64,000 bases of DNA from positions 432,893 through 496,892 of the forward strand of contig BJOX01000021.1 in the NCBI GenBank assembly GCA_009731375.1, read 5' to 3'. Within the stretch, counting starts at the first letter, position 1. The number at the start of each line of letters is the position of its first letter. Source of the stretch: Paulinella micropora. Its lineage: Eukaryota; Cercozoa; Imbricatea; Euglyphida. Below are positions 26,019 to 34,948 of the stretch, piece by piece. The notes under the pieces were generated by a model, which saw only the letters and a program-made list of their open reading frames with translations, ran no database searches and was not told the DNA's origin. A program made the position numbers and the translations under genes.

Positions 26019-26320
26019 GTCCAAGCTGTCCAAGTCCTGTCCAAGTAGTTTTTTTAAACCTTGGCCGTTTTTTAGTTAATAAATTAAGGCTTTTATTATA
26101 TTATTCCTCTTACTATTAACTATATTTTTACAAAGTCCAAGTGTCCAAGCTTTATTCAGTAAAATAAAAAATTTTCCCGAGGGGGGGGGGGTCCCCAAAT
26201 GGACACCTTGGAAAATTTGCCCCGCGGGGTATGCCCGCCCGGACACTTGGTCATTAATACAAACAAAAATCTCTTCTCTCAGACTGCTACAATTAACAAC
26301 AAGTGGCCAAGTGGTTTTTA
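26019..26320. promoter_or_regulatory. CCAAGTGTCC repeat region of the PLV
   Basis: A noncoding 300-bp stretch with repeated GTCCAAG: three direct copies at 26019-26045, a double copy AGTCCAAGTGTCCAAG at 26135-26149, reversed copies GGACACCTTGG (26201-26211) and GGACACTTGG (26241-26250), and AAGTGGCCAAGTGG (26301-26314). The inverted pair AAATTTTCC/GGAAAATTT lies between them around a G/C-rich core. More copies occur near 27240. This could be an origin, a recombinase-binding site or a former terminus. Confidence 0.5.
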
Positions 26321-26507
26321 CCTTCTTTGAAGTCTTTAAAGGGGTACCAGCTCACACCACCTACCACACAAGGAAGTATGGTTAATAAAATTTCTTTGAA
26401 AATGAGGAGGGCTTTCGCCCAATTTTTTTTTTGTTTTGGATAAAATTAAATACACACTAGTTTATACTCCTATGTGCAAAAGGAGTGAGTAGTAAAAACT
26501 ACATTTT

Positions 26508-26990
26508 TCAATTAATTCTTCGTCTTTTGTATTGTTCATACAATTGAATAATTTCATAATGTGTTTTCCCATTCTTAATCATTTTACGTGCAGCCAATTC
26601 TTCGTCAACTCCCATTGGTTGATTTTCGGCACTTAGCCAATTCTCAAATAACTTAAGCTGTCTCTTACTTCTCTCTTCTGCTCTTTTCTCCTCCCTTTTC
26701 ATTTGTTCAATTTGTTCTTTTCGGTCCATTTCTTCCTTTTTCTTGTTCAGTAATTCCTCAATAGCATAAAATTTATTTTGTTCGGCTCTTTCTTGCTTTT
26801 CCAATTCCAATAATTCTTGTCGTTTTTGCTCCTTTCTACTCTGTAAATTGTCAATTCTTATTTCACTTTTTGATTTATATAAAATCAGTTGAGCACGATT
26901 CTTATCTTTCAATTTTTCTAACCACTTATTTGGGTTTTCTCGTTCAGCATAGTCTTCATCACTCTCGCTTCTGTTGTCCTCATCACTCAT
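26508..26990 (-). CDS. PLV coiled-coil protein (160 aa)
   Basis: Starts at the ATG giving MSDEDNRSESDEDYAERE; the GTG four codons upstream is less likely. Acidic N-terminus, then a long Glu/Lys/Arg/Gln-rich helix (about residues 30-125) with heptad character, then a short C-terminal segment ending in RRRIN. No family is recognised. It is divergent from the gene at 27342, so a shared regulatory region lies between them. Confidence 0.7.
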   Translation of the reverse strand: MSDEDNRSESDEDYAERENPNKWLEKLKDKNRAQLILYKSKSEIRIDNLQSRKEQKRQELLELEKQERAEQNKFYAIEELLNKKKEEMDRKEQIEQMKREEKRAEERSKRQLKLFENWLSAENQPMGVDEELAARKMIKNGKTHYEIIQLYEQYKRRRIN

Positions 26991-27341
26991 CGTTCTTCGC
27001 ACTTTGTCTGGTAAAACAGAAATGTTGTCCAGTACAAAAAGTTGGATGGTGTAATTTTAGCGGTAACATCTAGGTGACTGGTGGGAATTTTTTTTTTTAC
27101 TTTTCCTTTTTTTTCGGCATTTCAAATCATCTAGAAATTCTACCAGTCAGAAAATGTTGCACATTGTGCAGAAGAGTTTTACCTCGTGCTTTTTTTACCT
27201 TGGTCTTTTTCAGTCTGAGACTTTCTCAGAATTCACAAAGTGCCCAAGTACCCAAGCACTAAGATCTCTTGAAAAAGGCAGACAAAACATATATCTACAT
27301 AGTCTGTTTTTTTTCAATAGATCCGTATTTCATCAGTAGGC

Positions 27342-27836
27342 ATGGCGGAACCTGAAGTCGTCGCCGAACAGCAAGAGGAGCCAGAGGAGCCAGAGGAGCC
27401 TCCCGCGCCAGTGCCAGCCGACGAACCACCAGCCGACGGCCTCGTCAGAGATTTCGAGAACTTATCTATCGAGAGATTTGAAGCTAAGGGTCAAAGAGAG
27501 TTAGTTCCAGAATTTTCGAATGGCAAGATACTTTATTTGCTTTTCAAAAAAGAAAAACCATTCAATTTTCTTATAGAGTTCGATCGATTGAGAGCCATTG
27601 GTCTAGTAGTAGAAGGTTATCTTCACAAAAAGGCACGATTTGTTAAGGTACGATCAAGTTCAGGACATGTGGGAAAGTTGCAGTCTAGGGGGTTGTATGT
27701 TGTGGTGGTGAATCCTCTTCAAGAAGGAATAGAGGAGTTGTTTGTTTTCGCCCATCGTTCTAACTTGAACAAATATTTTAGTTCGCTTGTTGGTCCTCTC
27801 AATGTCTATTTTACAATGGCTAATTTTGCCCCATAA
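27342..27836 (+). CDS. PLV protein of unknown function (164 aa)
   Basis: ATG at 27342 (MAEPEVVAEQ). The first 45 residues are Glu/Pro/Ala-rich and disordered. Residues about 60-164 form a compact mixed alpha/beta domain (FVKVRSSSGHVGKLQSRGLYV). No family is recognised. It lies about 100 nt upstream of the recombinase on the same strand, so the two may be co-expressed. Confidence 0.7.
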   Translation: MAEPEVVAEQQEEPEEPEEPPAPVPADEPPADGLVRDFENLSIERFEAKGQRELVPEFSNGKILYLLFKKEKPFNFLIEFDRLRAIGLVVEGYLHKKARFVKVRSSSGHVGKLQSRGLYVVVVNPLQEGIEELFVFAHRSNLNKYFSSLVGPLNVYFTMANFAP

Positions 27837-27937
27837 TCCAACTTCAAAAGTATTTTTATTAAATGTTGATTATTGACTCTTGTGTTAATTTTTTAATAAT
27901 TTTAAATTAATATAAACCGGTCTAATATATACTGAGA

Positions 27938-29287
27938 ATGTGGACTGAAGACGATAGGAAATTTGTTAGACAATTGAGAGTTGCTACTACGGAAAATAAA
28001 ATTTATGAAGTAGTGTCTAACTACTATGAAAATGTGAAAGTAAAACAAAGTATGGCCTTTCATAATGCTATAATATCATTATTTAGCAAACCAACAAATG
28101 ACGAAGAAGTGCTTGAGGCACTCAAAGTCATATATCCTAAATATGCGATAGTGTATCCAAACTTGAATAGTAGAAGACAGAGACTTTCTGATGTGAGAAA
28201 AAAAGCGATAGAGCCTTACCAGAGTGAAAAAGTCTATGAAATGAGTAAGCTTGATAAATATTTTAATCTGAATGAAGACGAACGAATTGATATTGTAGAA
28301 GGATATAAGAAAGATGTAAAAGCAAAAAACGAACAAAAAATACAGATTGATGTTCGTGATGTTATGGCTAAAATGAACGATATGATATTAAGCAGTGACC
28401 CTTATCTTAAACTTCTCGCTTTGATGATAGCGATAGGAGCAAGGCCCGTTGAAATATTTGACAAGAACACATATGAATTAATACCAGATAAGCCGAGTTG
28501 GTTGCGAGTGAATAACTTAGCGAAGAAGAGAGAGGGACAAATAAATTACACTGAGAGGCCAGTCGTCCTTTTTACTCCTCAGTTTGTAATAGACCAAGTA
28601 AAATCAATACCAAATCATTTCAAGAAGAAGAATGCGGTTATTATTAATAATGAGGGTGTGCTTGATAAACAAAAGAATAATGAACTAAACAAAAGAATCA
28701 TTAAAATCTTTCCTTGGCTATCAGAATACACACAGAAATCATCAATGTTGCGAAAACTTTATGTGAGTTTATCGTATAGTAATTTTGCTAATCCAAAATT
28801 AGAGAATTTTAATACGTGGGTAAGCAATGTGCTTGGTCATGGTGATATGCTTACTAGTTTTAGTTATAGTTGGGTGAATGTGGCCGACCCTGAAGAAATT
28901 AAGGCAGAAGGGATTAAAACTGAACTTGAGGAGTTGAGACGAAAGATAGATTTATATTTGAATTTAAAGAACACTAATGAAATTGAATGCGAAAATGACA
29001 CTGCAGAATGTAAATATCAACCATTAGGTAAAAGAGCTAGAAGAGAAGATAAGTATAAATTGCTTGAACAGATATGGAACGACTACGGAGGGAAAATAAC
29101 AAATATTAAACTAAGAGAAATAAGTAAGATAGGGGCGGTTATTGTTAATGAGTTTATTAAAGAGAAGAAAGGTGATAGTGAAAAAAAAGAAGCACCACAA
29201 GAAACAAAATCACAAGAACCCACGGCCGCGACAGAGCCGTTAAGGAGAAGCACTAGAACTAAAAATAAAAAGAATACTAATACTTAA
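27938..29287 (+). CDS. Tyrosine recombinase / possible telomere resolvase-like enzyme (449 aa)
   Basis: The C-terminal half carries the tyrosine-recombinase residues in order: Arg169 (AIGARPVEIF), Lys in the beta-hairpin (NNLAKKREG, about 196-197), Arg272 (MLRKLYVSLSY), His301 (VLGHGDMLTSFSY) and the Tyr310 nucleophile nine residues later. The His normally found three residues before the second Arg is Ser. It would cut and rejoin DNA for PLV integration and excision. The LRKLYVSLSY box and the long N-terminal helical region also recall phage telomere resolvases, which would imply hairpin ends; this is unproven. The C-terminus is Lys/Glu-rich with a basic tail. Confidence 0.82.
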   Translation: MWTEDDRKFVRQLRVATTENKIYEVVSNYYENVKVKQSMAFHNAIISLFSKPTNDEEVLEALKVIYPKYAIVYPNLNSRRQRLSDVRKKAIEPYQSEKVYEMSKLDKYFNLNEDERIDIVEGYKKDVKAKNEQKIQIDVRDVMAKMNDMILSSDPYLKLLALMIAIGARPVEIFDKNTYELIPDKPSWLRVNNLAKKREGQINYTERPVVLFTPQFVIDQVKSIPNHFKKKNAVIINNEGVLDKQKNNELNKRIIKIFPWLSEYTQKSSMLRKLYVSLSYSNFANPKLENFNTWVSNVLGHGDMLTSFSYSWVNVADPEEIKAEGIKTELEELRRKIDLYLNLKNTNEIECENDTAECKYQPLGKRARREDKYKLLEQIWNDYGGKITNIKLREISKIGAVIVNEFIKEKKGDSEKKEAPQETKSQEPTAATEPLRRSTRTKNKKNTNT

Positions 29288-29293
29288 CAACAA

Positions 29294-29554
29294 TTAAAGG
29301 TGTTCCCCGTATCTTGCCCTAGCATCAGACTCTCGTCTATAGCAATTAAGAGAACAGATCGTGAAAAACTCAACACCATCTACATTATCAATATCAACTG
29401 CTATGATAGGCGGGTGAGACCTGAATGTGCGAGACAAACCACATATATTACAAAATTCTTTTTTGCAATCCTGGCGAGGCATTTCAGAATAAATAAATGT
29501 TCGTATGTGCCCAACTATATCACTGGGCAGTCCTTTAATTATTACACTAGCCAT
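29294..29554 (-). CDS. PLV small Cys-rich (zinc-binding) protein, 86 aa
   Basis: The start is taken at MASVIIKGLPSDIVGHI. The upstream in-frame extension would overlap the promoter of the divergent gene at 29581. Four Cys in two pairs (CKKEFCNICG and FTICSLNCYRR) suggest a small treble-clef or zinc ribbon. It ends 6 nt from the convergent recombinase. No family is assigned. Confidence 0.65.
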   Translation of the reverse strand: MASVIIKGLPSDIVGHIRTFIYSEMPRQDCKKEFCNICGLSRTFRSHPPIIAVDIDNVDGVEFFTICSLNCYRRESDARARYGEHL

Positions 29555-29580
29555 ATGTTTTATATTGTATAAAATATAAA

Positions 29581-30789
29581 ATGAATGTGTTTGGAAAAAA
29601 TACGGACACCACAACAACAGCAACAACGGATATTATAAAAGATGCTTTACCCACAACAGCCTTTGGAGAAATACGGACTGCTACACTAACCCCCGTATTA
29701 CAGAATGTATTCACATATGGTATTAATACTAGGTTTTTTGACAAAACAGAGACAAATGGCGGGGTGGTATCATCTTCTAATTCAATGGCGGTTTTAACAA
29801 CATCCGCTTCGGGAAACTCTACGGCACAGATCACGACTATTGAACGGGCGAAATACAGAAGTGGAATGGGCTTAGTTGCGAGATTTTCCGCTATCTTTCC
29901 ATCTAAATCAGCAGCCGACGCATTTAACTGCGATATTGGTATAGGCACATCAGCAGACAATTTATGTTTTAGACAATCGGAGGTGGGAATGTGTGTGGTC
30001 AGAACCGCTGGAGGAGTAGAAAATATAGTAAAACAATATGCTTGGAATGTTGATAAATGCAATAATACTGGTAGTTTTCCAACACTTGATTTTACTAAAT
30101 TGAATGTGTTTGAAATAGTCGTTCAATACTTGGGGAGCGGTCAGATTACATTCAAAATAGAAAACCCGCGAACTGGCAGAATGGAAACTATACATGCGAT
30201 ACAATACGCGAGCACTGCCACCACTCCATCACTAGATCAGGCGGCCTTTGCTTTGTACGCGAAGGCTTACTCATCAAGTTTTGAATCCGTTGTAATGAAA
30301 ACAGCGAGTATGTTTCTGGCGGTTGAAGGGAATATAGATCGGACTATTGCTATAACTAATTCGTATGATGGTGTTAAAAATGTAGGAGCGACTGAAAATG
30401 CTATATTTACTATCAGAAATCGTTCTACATTCAACAGCAAAACAAACTACAACATAATCTACTTTGAGAATTTATGTATTAGCAACTCAGATACTAAAAC
30501 ATGTATTGCGAAAATAATACTTAATACTACACTTGGGGGCACTCCTTCTTATTCAAATTACGATACCGCCACATCGTTGGTGGAAATTGACACTGCGGGG
30601 ACTACAAGAACGGGAGGTAGTGTGATTTTTACATATGTATTATCTGGTGGTTCGTCCATATATATTGATTTGTCACATTACAACATTAAGATAGGACCAA
30701 GTAAGACATTTACCATATCGGCACAAGTGACAAGCGGTGGAACGGCTAATGTGTATGCGAGTTTGAACTGGATTGAGGATCAGATTTAA
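29581..30789 (+). CDS. PLV beta-rich virion surface protein (402 aa)
   Basis: Starts MNVFGKNTD, the same opening as the protein at 43576 (MNIFGRSQE). Long runs of Thr/Ser/Asn/Gly alternate with short beta segments, as in viral fibre or spike proteins. No membrane segment or signal peptide is visible. Residues 40-250 may form a lectin-like beta-sandwich and the remainder a second beta domain; both are inferred from texture only. It is preceded by an AT-rich TATAAAATATAAA element directly before the ATG. Confidence 0.65.
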   Translation: MNVFGKNTDTTTTATTDIIKDALPTTAFGEIRTATLTPVLQNVFTYGINTRFFDKTETNGGVVSSSNSMAVLTTSASGNSTAQITTIERAKYRSGMGLVARFSAIFPSKSAADAFNCDIGIGTSADNLCFRQSEVGMCVVRTAGGVENIVKQYAWNVDKCNNTGSFPTLDFTKLNVFEIVVQYLGSGQITFKIENPRTGRMETIHAIQYASTATTPSLDQAAFALYAKAYSSSFESVVMKTASMFLAVEGNIDRTIAITNSYDGVKNVGATENAIFTIRNRSTFNSKTNYNIIYFENLCISNSDTKTCIAKIILNTTLGGTPSYSNYDTATSLVEIDTAGTTRTGGSVIFTYVLSGGSSIYIDLSHYNIKIGPSKTFTISAQVTSGGTANVYASLNWIEDQI

Positions 30790-30798
30790 AACAAAAAA

Positions 30799-30818
30799 AA
30801 GAATACTCATTTATTCTT
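30799..30818. terminator. Hairpin between convergent PLV genes
   Basis: AAGAATA (30799-30805) pairs with TATTCTT (30812-30818) in the 27-bp spacer between two converging genes. Hairpins at 3' ends are known to direct transcript ends in mimiviruses and virophages. It is weak and AT-rich. Confidence 0.4.
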
Positions 30819-31005
30819 ATTTATCAAAATTAATCTCTATATCTATGGCTAATTTTTTTAAGTCATCGTAGCCCTTCTTTTTTACTAAATCTTCTAATAC
30901 TTGTGCATGATTTCTTCTCAAGAATAAATAGAATTTATCTATGTCTTCACACGGAAGCGGTCTTTTTTGTTGGCGTTGCCGTCGTATATTTATTATTTTT
31001 ACCAT
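30817..31005 (-). CDS. PLV small basic protein (62 aa)
   Basis: The start is chosen at MVKIINIRRQRQQKR. The N-terminus is Arg/Lys/Gln-rich, followed by a helical region (KFYLFLRRNHAQVLEDLVKK). It could bind nucleic acid. No family is recognised. Confidence 0.5.
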   Translation of the reverse strand: MVKIINIRRQRQQKRPLPCEDIDKFYLFLRRNHAQVLEDLVKKKGYDDLKKLAIDIEINFDK

Positions 31006-31067
31006 ATTGAACAAAGTGGTTAGATTTTGTAAGAATATCATTATAATTATTTCTTATATTTATGGGT

Positions 31068-31607
31068 TTATATTCCAAATACGGCTAAACCGATTGGATT
31101 TCTTTTATAATAATTTTCTTTATTTTTTTGTGCCATATATTCTCTATTTGCTTCATACCATTTTTGATGGTATTGTGCTATCTTATCTTTATTTGCTTCA
31201 TGGTATTCTTTATGTCTTTGTGCTGCATATTCTCTATTTGCTTCATAATATTCTTTATTTCTTTGAGCCACATATTCTTTATTTTCTTCACGCCATTCTT
31301 TGTCGGTTCTACCTGCTTGCTTTATATTCACACATTTTTCTGTAGTTCTAATTATTTCGCCTTCTCTCTTAAGTAATTGCATCTTATTGTCGCATGGAAA
31401 TTCTTTAACCAATTCAACATACGCATCATCATATTTGACTATTTCAAAAGAAGAAACATAATAATAAGCACCATTCATCCATTTTTTGTAATCTCTTTTG
31501 TGTGAAAATAATCGCTTATACAAAGGTTGAATAGTTGAACCAATATAGACTTGATCAGTTTGATGTGATCTGAGACTATATATTTTTCCTTGCTTATAGT
31601 CGGGCAT
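31068..31607 (-). CDS. GIY-YIG endonuclease with Tyr/Asn repeat tail (179 aa)
   Basis: Residues 1-90 match the GIY-YIG nuclease fold: GKIYSLRS (GIY part), QVYIGST (YIG part), then the conserved Arg in LYKRLFSHKRDY and a Glu (KEFPC region) further on. From residue 100 to the end there are about six copies of a Y-x-EANR-E/DK-x-AQ repeat. GIY-YIG proteins cut DNA and often act as homing nucleases in algal viruses. It may spread the PLV or a neighbouring gene. The repeat tail is shared in style with 25606-25928. Confidence 0.85.
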   Translation of the reverse strand: MPDYKQGKIYSLRSHQTDQVYIGSTIQPLYKRLFSHKRDYKKWMNGAYYYVSSFEIVKYDDAYVELVKEFPCDNKMQLLKREGEIIRTTEKCVNIKQAGRTDKEWREENKEYVAQRNKEYYEANREYAAQRHKEYHEANKDKIAQYHQKWYEANREYMAQKNKENYYKRNPIGLAVFGI

Positions 31608-31655
31608 TATCGCTTTTTATCTTTACATATATTTTATCATTCCTTTAATACATAA

Positions 31656-32453
31656 TTAAGCATGATACACCTTGAGTAAAACGGAAGCCTCAAAATTGAC
31701 TGGGAGCTGTAAAATAGTTCCCTCCGCATTTCTGAGCGCGATATCAATAGATCGTAAGGATTTGGTACTATTGAACGGAACATAGTCTGCAATGTCGTTT
31801 GACGATTCAAAATAACATTGGACTCCGAAAGGTTTATCCATGTTTATCTTACTAACCACGGAGAAATTTCCATTTGCCTCCACTAGACTTGATTGATTTA
31901 AAGCCCTACTATGGACATAAACGGCCGTTTCCCCGATTAGATTGACTATGGATTGCATTGTGCTACTCGCGGCAGCCGAGATATCGGCAGTCAGTCCGAT
32001 CTTGTGCTTGATCGTGCTATTATCGTAATCAAAACTATAAGTGTCACCAGTGAAAGCGAAATTTAATTTATTAACCGAGTTCAGAGTCACAACCACAGAG
32101 TCTGGGGTAATTGCTGAATTGATGGCGGATTGAAGGGCGGTAATAAAAGCATCGATGGTGTACTGATTTTCTGTCACGATTGCTGTTTTAGTAACGGATC
32201 CCGTTGTTTTAATCAATGTAAGCGAATTGGCGTAACTGGGGACATTTGGAAAAACATTTGGGATTGATACGGATTTTACAACATAAGCACTGATTATATC
32301 AATATTACGACCAGTTGCTGGGAGGTCCACGACAAATTTTCCGTTATGATCGGAAGCGGATTTTGATTCTGTTTTATCACTTGACGACACACGAAGGAGG
32401 AATTTTTTTTTAGTCCGTTTTTCGTCTTCGAGATTTGAGATTGTAAACGACAT
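31656..32453 (-). CDS. PLV minor capsid protein (penton, single jelly-roll), 265 aa
   Basis: The position directly downstream of the major capsid gene, the length, and the beta-rich sequence with a conserved early segment (FVVDLPATGRNIDIISAYVVKSVSIPNVFPNV) fit penton-type minor capsid proteins of PLVs and virophages. It would occupy the fivefold vertices. A TATATATAG element lies 4-12 nt before the ATG. Confidence 0.75.
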   Translation of the reverse strand: MSFTISNLEDEKRTKKKFLLRVSSSDKTESKSASDHNGKFVVDLPATGRNIDIISAYVVKSVSIPNVFPNVPSYANSLTLIKTTGSVTKTAIVTENQYTIDAFITALQSAINSAITPDSVVVTLNSVNKLNFAFTGDTYSFDYDNSTIKHKIGLTADISAAASSTMQSIVNLIGETAVYVHSRALNQSSLVEANGNFSVVSKINMDKPFGVQCYFESSNDIADYVPFNSTKSLRSIDIALRNAEGTILQLPVNFEASVLLKVYHA

Positions 32454-32546
32454 GGCTATATATAGTAAAAAATATTATTCTAATTTTTAATTTTTATCTT
32501 TTTTGTTTAAACTACACATATTAAGAAAGATTTTGAATAAATAACT

Positions 32547-33965
32547 TCACTGCTTGACCACGGCCCTAGACGGATAGATAGAAGCGACTTTGACGTATTT
32601 CAACCAAGCGGTGATGGCACGATTAGCATTATAATCGGCCGCATAACGGAGAGTGACTTCCGCAGTTCGTGAGTTATTAACCGCAAGACCAGAAGCACCA
32701 ATGTGAGGGGACTGATTGAGTGTCTGGATAATGGTAGCAAAACCACCATTTGTGTCAGTTGCAGCAACTTGAGAATCACCATAATACTTACGAAACGTCT
32801 CAAGTGAAACAGATGAAGACATGTAAGGATCGCGAATTCCCATAGTTGCTTGGAGATTAGTAACATACAATTCAGCACAACCCCGTTGGACGGCGGCAAG
32901 AGTATCGGTGCTTCCTCCGAGTTCCATCTTCTGTTGTGGGGCATACCAATCACCAATACGGCACTGATACTGCTTGTAAGGCATTTGAGCAGTCCCAAGG
33001 TTATCAATAGCTACACTATCGGCGAGCACATTTTGAGTGACGATATACAAGCACTGAGCACGAGCAACGGCCTTATTCACTTGGAGATTAAAATCATCAG
33101 AAGTGCCTGGATTTGCTTTTTGATTGTAATATGTTTCATAAGTGTATGGAAGCCCATCCTTGCTTCCCATCTGTTCCATAATGTTTCTCTGGACGGCGGG
33201 AGCAAGAGAGAAGGTCTCCAACATAACAACTGGATTTGACACAGTGAAAGTCAAAGCAGTGTCATTAATCCCACCCGCCGCCTTCCCGTCAGAAGTACCA
33301 ATCACCGTCAATGCCTCCTGAGGCGGAGCAAATGTCAAACGAAGTCTCATACCACTAATCAGAGAAGGAGGGATGAGAGTTTCTTCGTTAAACACACCCG
33401 AGAAGTAGTGGAGAGGAATACAAACCTTCAAATAATTACCAGTTCCCACTTGGGCTGGAGTATTAACCGCAAAGTTAGGAACATCAGTAGAAGCGCCAAT
33501 ACCATTATTAACCGATAAACCTTCTCGTTGTCCCGCCATCTGTGCCTGACCGCGATAGTCAAGAGGGTAGTGCCACGGGAGAATGTTTCGTACCATCTTG
33601 TTCAAATCTTCAATTCGTTCAAGTTCGCTACCATCCTTACTTTCCAACAAAAATCGTTCAAAAATAGCAGTCGCGGGGGTATTTAGAAAACCAACACCGC
33701 AGTCATTATTTGCGGTCGTAGCCAACCCGTCGGCCTTAATGTCAAACGACAAATAGCAATTCTTTCCATAAACAAAATCTGTGCTTGCTTGTAGAGTGAA
33801 AATCATTTCAGTTCCCGACGAACTGGTGTAAGTCTGCTGGTCGGCAAAGTTCTTCTTAAAGATACTTCCCTGTTCGGTGAGTGCTAGATTTGCTGGCAAC
33901 TCATACTTGAGGTTGTTGAGGGACATCAACTCCTCGGTGTTCTTCATGTCCTTGGTTTCACTCAT
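32547..33965 (-). CDS. MCP: PLV major capsid protein (double jelly-roll), 472 aa
   Basis: The length, beta-rich texture and place next to the penton and packaging genes fit the double jelly-roll major capsid proteins of PLVs. Features include an N-terminal arm (LNNLKYELPANLALTEQGSIFKK), the segment GKNCYLSFDIKADGL, a polar central loop region (EGLSVNNGIGASTDVP) and a C-terminal YAADYNANRAITAW. Trimers would build an icosahedral shell. It is likely late-expressed, with a TATAAGCG element in the 5' leader. The family assignment rests on context and general pattern, not on an alignment. Confidence 0.8.
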   Translation of the reverse strand: MSETKDMKNTEELMSLNNLKYELPANLALTEQGSIFKKNFADQQTYTSSSGTEMIFTLQASTDFVYGKNCYLSFDIKADGLATTANNDCGVGFLNTPATAIFERFLLESKDGSELERIEDLNKMVRNILPWHYPLDYRGQAQMAGQREGLSVNNGIGASTDVPNFAVNTPAQVGTGNYLKVCIPLHYFSGVFNEETLIPPSLISGMRLRLTFAPPQEALTVIGTSDGKAAGGINDTALTFTVSNPVVMLETFSLAPAVQRNIMEQMGSKDGLPYTYETYYNQKANPGTSDDFNLQVNKAVARAQCLYIVTQNVLADSVAIDNLGTAQMPYKQYQCRIGDWYAPQQKMELGGSTDTLAAVQRGCAELYVTNLQATMGIRDPYMSSSVSLETFRKYYGDSQVAATDTNGGFATIIQTLNQSPHIGASGLAVNNSRTAEVTLRYAADYNANRAITAWLKYVKVASIYPSRAVVKQ

Positions 33966-33992
33966 GGTGGAAATGCGTTCGCTTATATTATT
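33966..33992 (-). promoter_or_regulatory. TATAAGCG-type promoter of the capsid gene
   Basis: On the minus strand the sequence AATATAAGCGAACGC lies just before the capsid ATG. The same TATAAGCG core precedes the gene starting at 34921, and a weaker AAAGCG form precedes 31607. Confidence 0.5.
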
Positions 33993-34024
33993 GAAAAAAA
34001 ATAATTATTTCAAAAATTAATCAT

Positions 34025-34429
34025 TTATTCATCTGGTACAAACACACTTTTAATTTTTCTCACATCGCCCTGAATTGACGCCAAAGTATCGTCTCGGCCT
34101 TGTGAACTATCAAGTTGATATTCTCTAGATGTAGCATTACTCACTGCTTTTTGTAAGAATTTCAAACTAGACACGGCAGTGTCCAAATCAACTGCATCCG
34201 TAGTCCCTTTGTCGCTAATATCTGGCAACAGATTTTGTAAATTGTGTTTATCAATGGGATACAAGTTTGAATATTCGGTAAGGTCTTGATTTACGAGAGG
34301 GGCACCTTTACTTGACCATAATTCAAAATGATTTAATGACATACTATCACTCGCGGGTCTGTTTGCTTCATTGAGTTTATTAATAAACCCGCTAGATAAT
34401 TTAGTGGAGGCACGTGTGTTTTTAATCAT
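34025..34429 (-). CDS. PLV protein of unknown function (134 aa)
   Basis: Hydrophilic, mostly helical, beginning MIKNTRASTKLSSGFINK. It lies between the capsid gene and the next gene of the same run (6-nt gap), so it is probably a virion component. No motif is recognised. Confidence 0.65.
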   Translation of the reverse strand: MIKNTRASTKLSSGFINKLNEANRPASDSMSLNHFELWSSKGAPLVNQDLTEYSNLYPIDKHNLQNLLPDISDKGTTDAVDLDTAVSSLKFLQKAVSNATSREYQLDSSQGRDDTLASIQGDVRKIKSVFVPDE

Positions 34430-34435
34430 AATATA

Positions 34436-34921
34436 TTAATACGCAATTTTGTTCTCCTTCATAAAATTAATTAAATGAATAAGGTCTTTATAAGTTTCAG
34501 ATTCGGCCGTCATCTTGTCAAGCTCTTCAAACTCCGCGTCGTCTGCCCCATCGTGTGATTGTGTTTCCACTGGTGGTGCGGCGGGGGTCGTTTCTATAGG
34601 TAAAGTGTTCGGTGGCGGAGGTGTATTTGATACGGGGTTTGGTTGTAAATCGGGTGTTTTTCTGTTTAACGAAAGGTCTGCGGACTTATTTGAGACGGGT
34701 TCTATCGGTGATACATCGGCTGGTGCTTGTATCTTCTTTTTTCGTGGGGCCCTTGGTCTAAGTTGAGAGGGGATTTCTCCAGATTTAATCTTGTCGCTGA
34801 TTTGAATTATAGATGTATATTCTGGTGATCCTTTCTTAGGGGTGAATAATCCTTTAATTCCATTCTGCTGACGATAGATAGAAACCGCCTGTGAGTATGG
34901 TGTAGTAAATAATTTACTCAT
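34436..34921 (-). CDS. PLV basic/Pro-rich protein, possible core or DNA-binding (161 aa)
   Basis: The N-terminal domain (YSQAVSIYRQQNGIKGLFTPKKGSPEY) resembles a short motif seen in many algal-virus structural proteins. A Lys/Arg patch (RPRAPRKKK), a Pro/Thr-rich disordered linker and an acidic C-terminal helix follow. The TATATATAAGCG promoter directly precedes the ATG. Function unknown. Confidence 0.65.
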   Translation of the reverse strand: MSKLFTTPYSQAVSIYRQQNGIKGLFTPKKGSPEYTSIIQISDKIKSGEIPSQLRPRAPRKKKIQAPADVSPIEPVSNKSADLSLNRKTPDLQPNPVSNTPPPPNTLPIETTPAAPPVETQSHDGADDAEFEELDKMTAESETYKDLIHLINFMKENKIAY

Positions 34922-34939
34922 CGCTTATATATATGTAAT
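34922..34939 (-). promoter_or_regulatory. TATATATAAGCG promoter element
   Basis: Minus-strand ATTACATATATATAAGCG ends one base or less before the ATG of the 161-aa gene. It is the clearest copy of the core shared with the capsid gene. Confidence 0.55.
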
Positions 34940-34948
34940 TTTTTTTGT

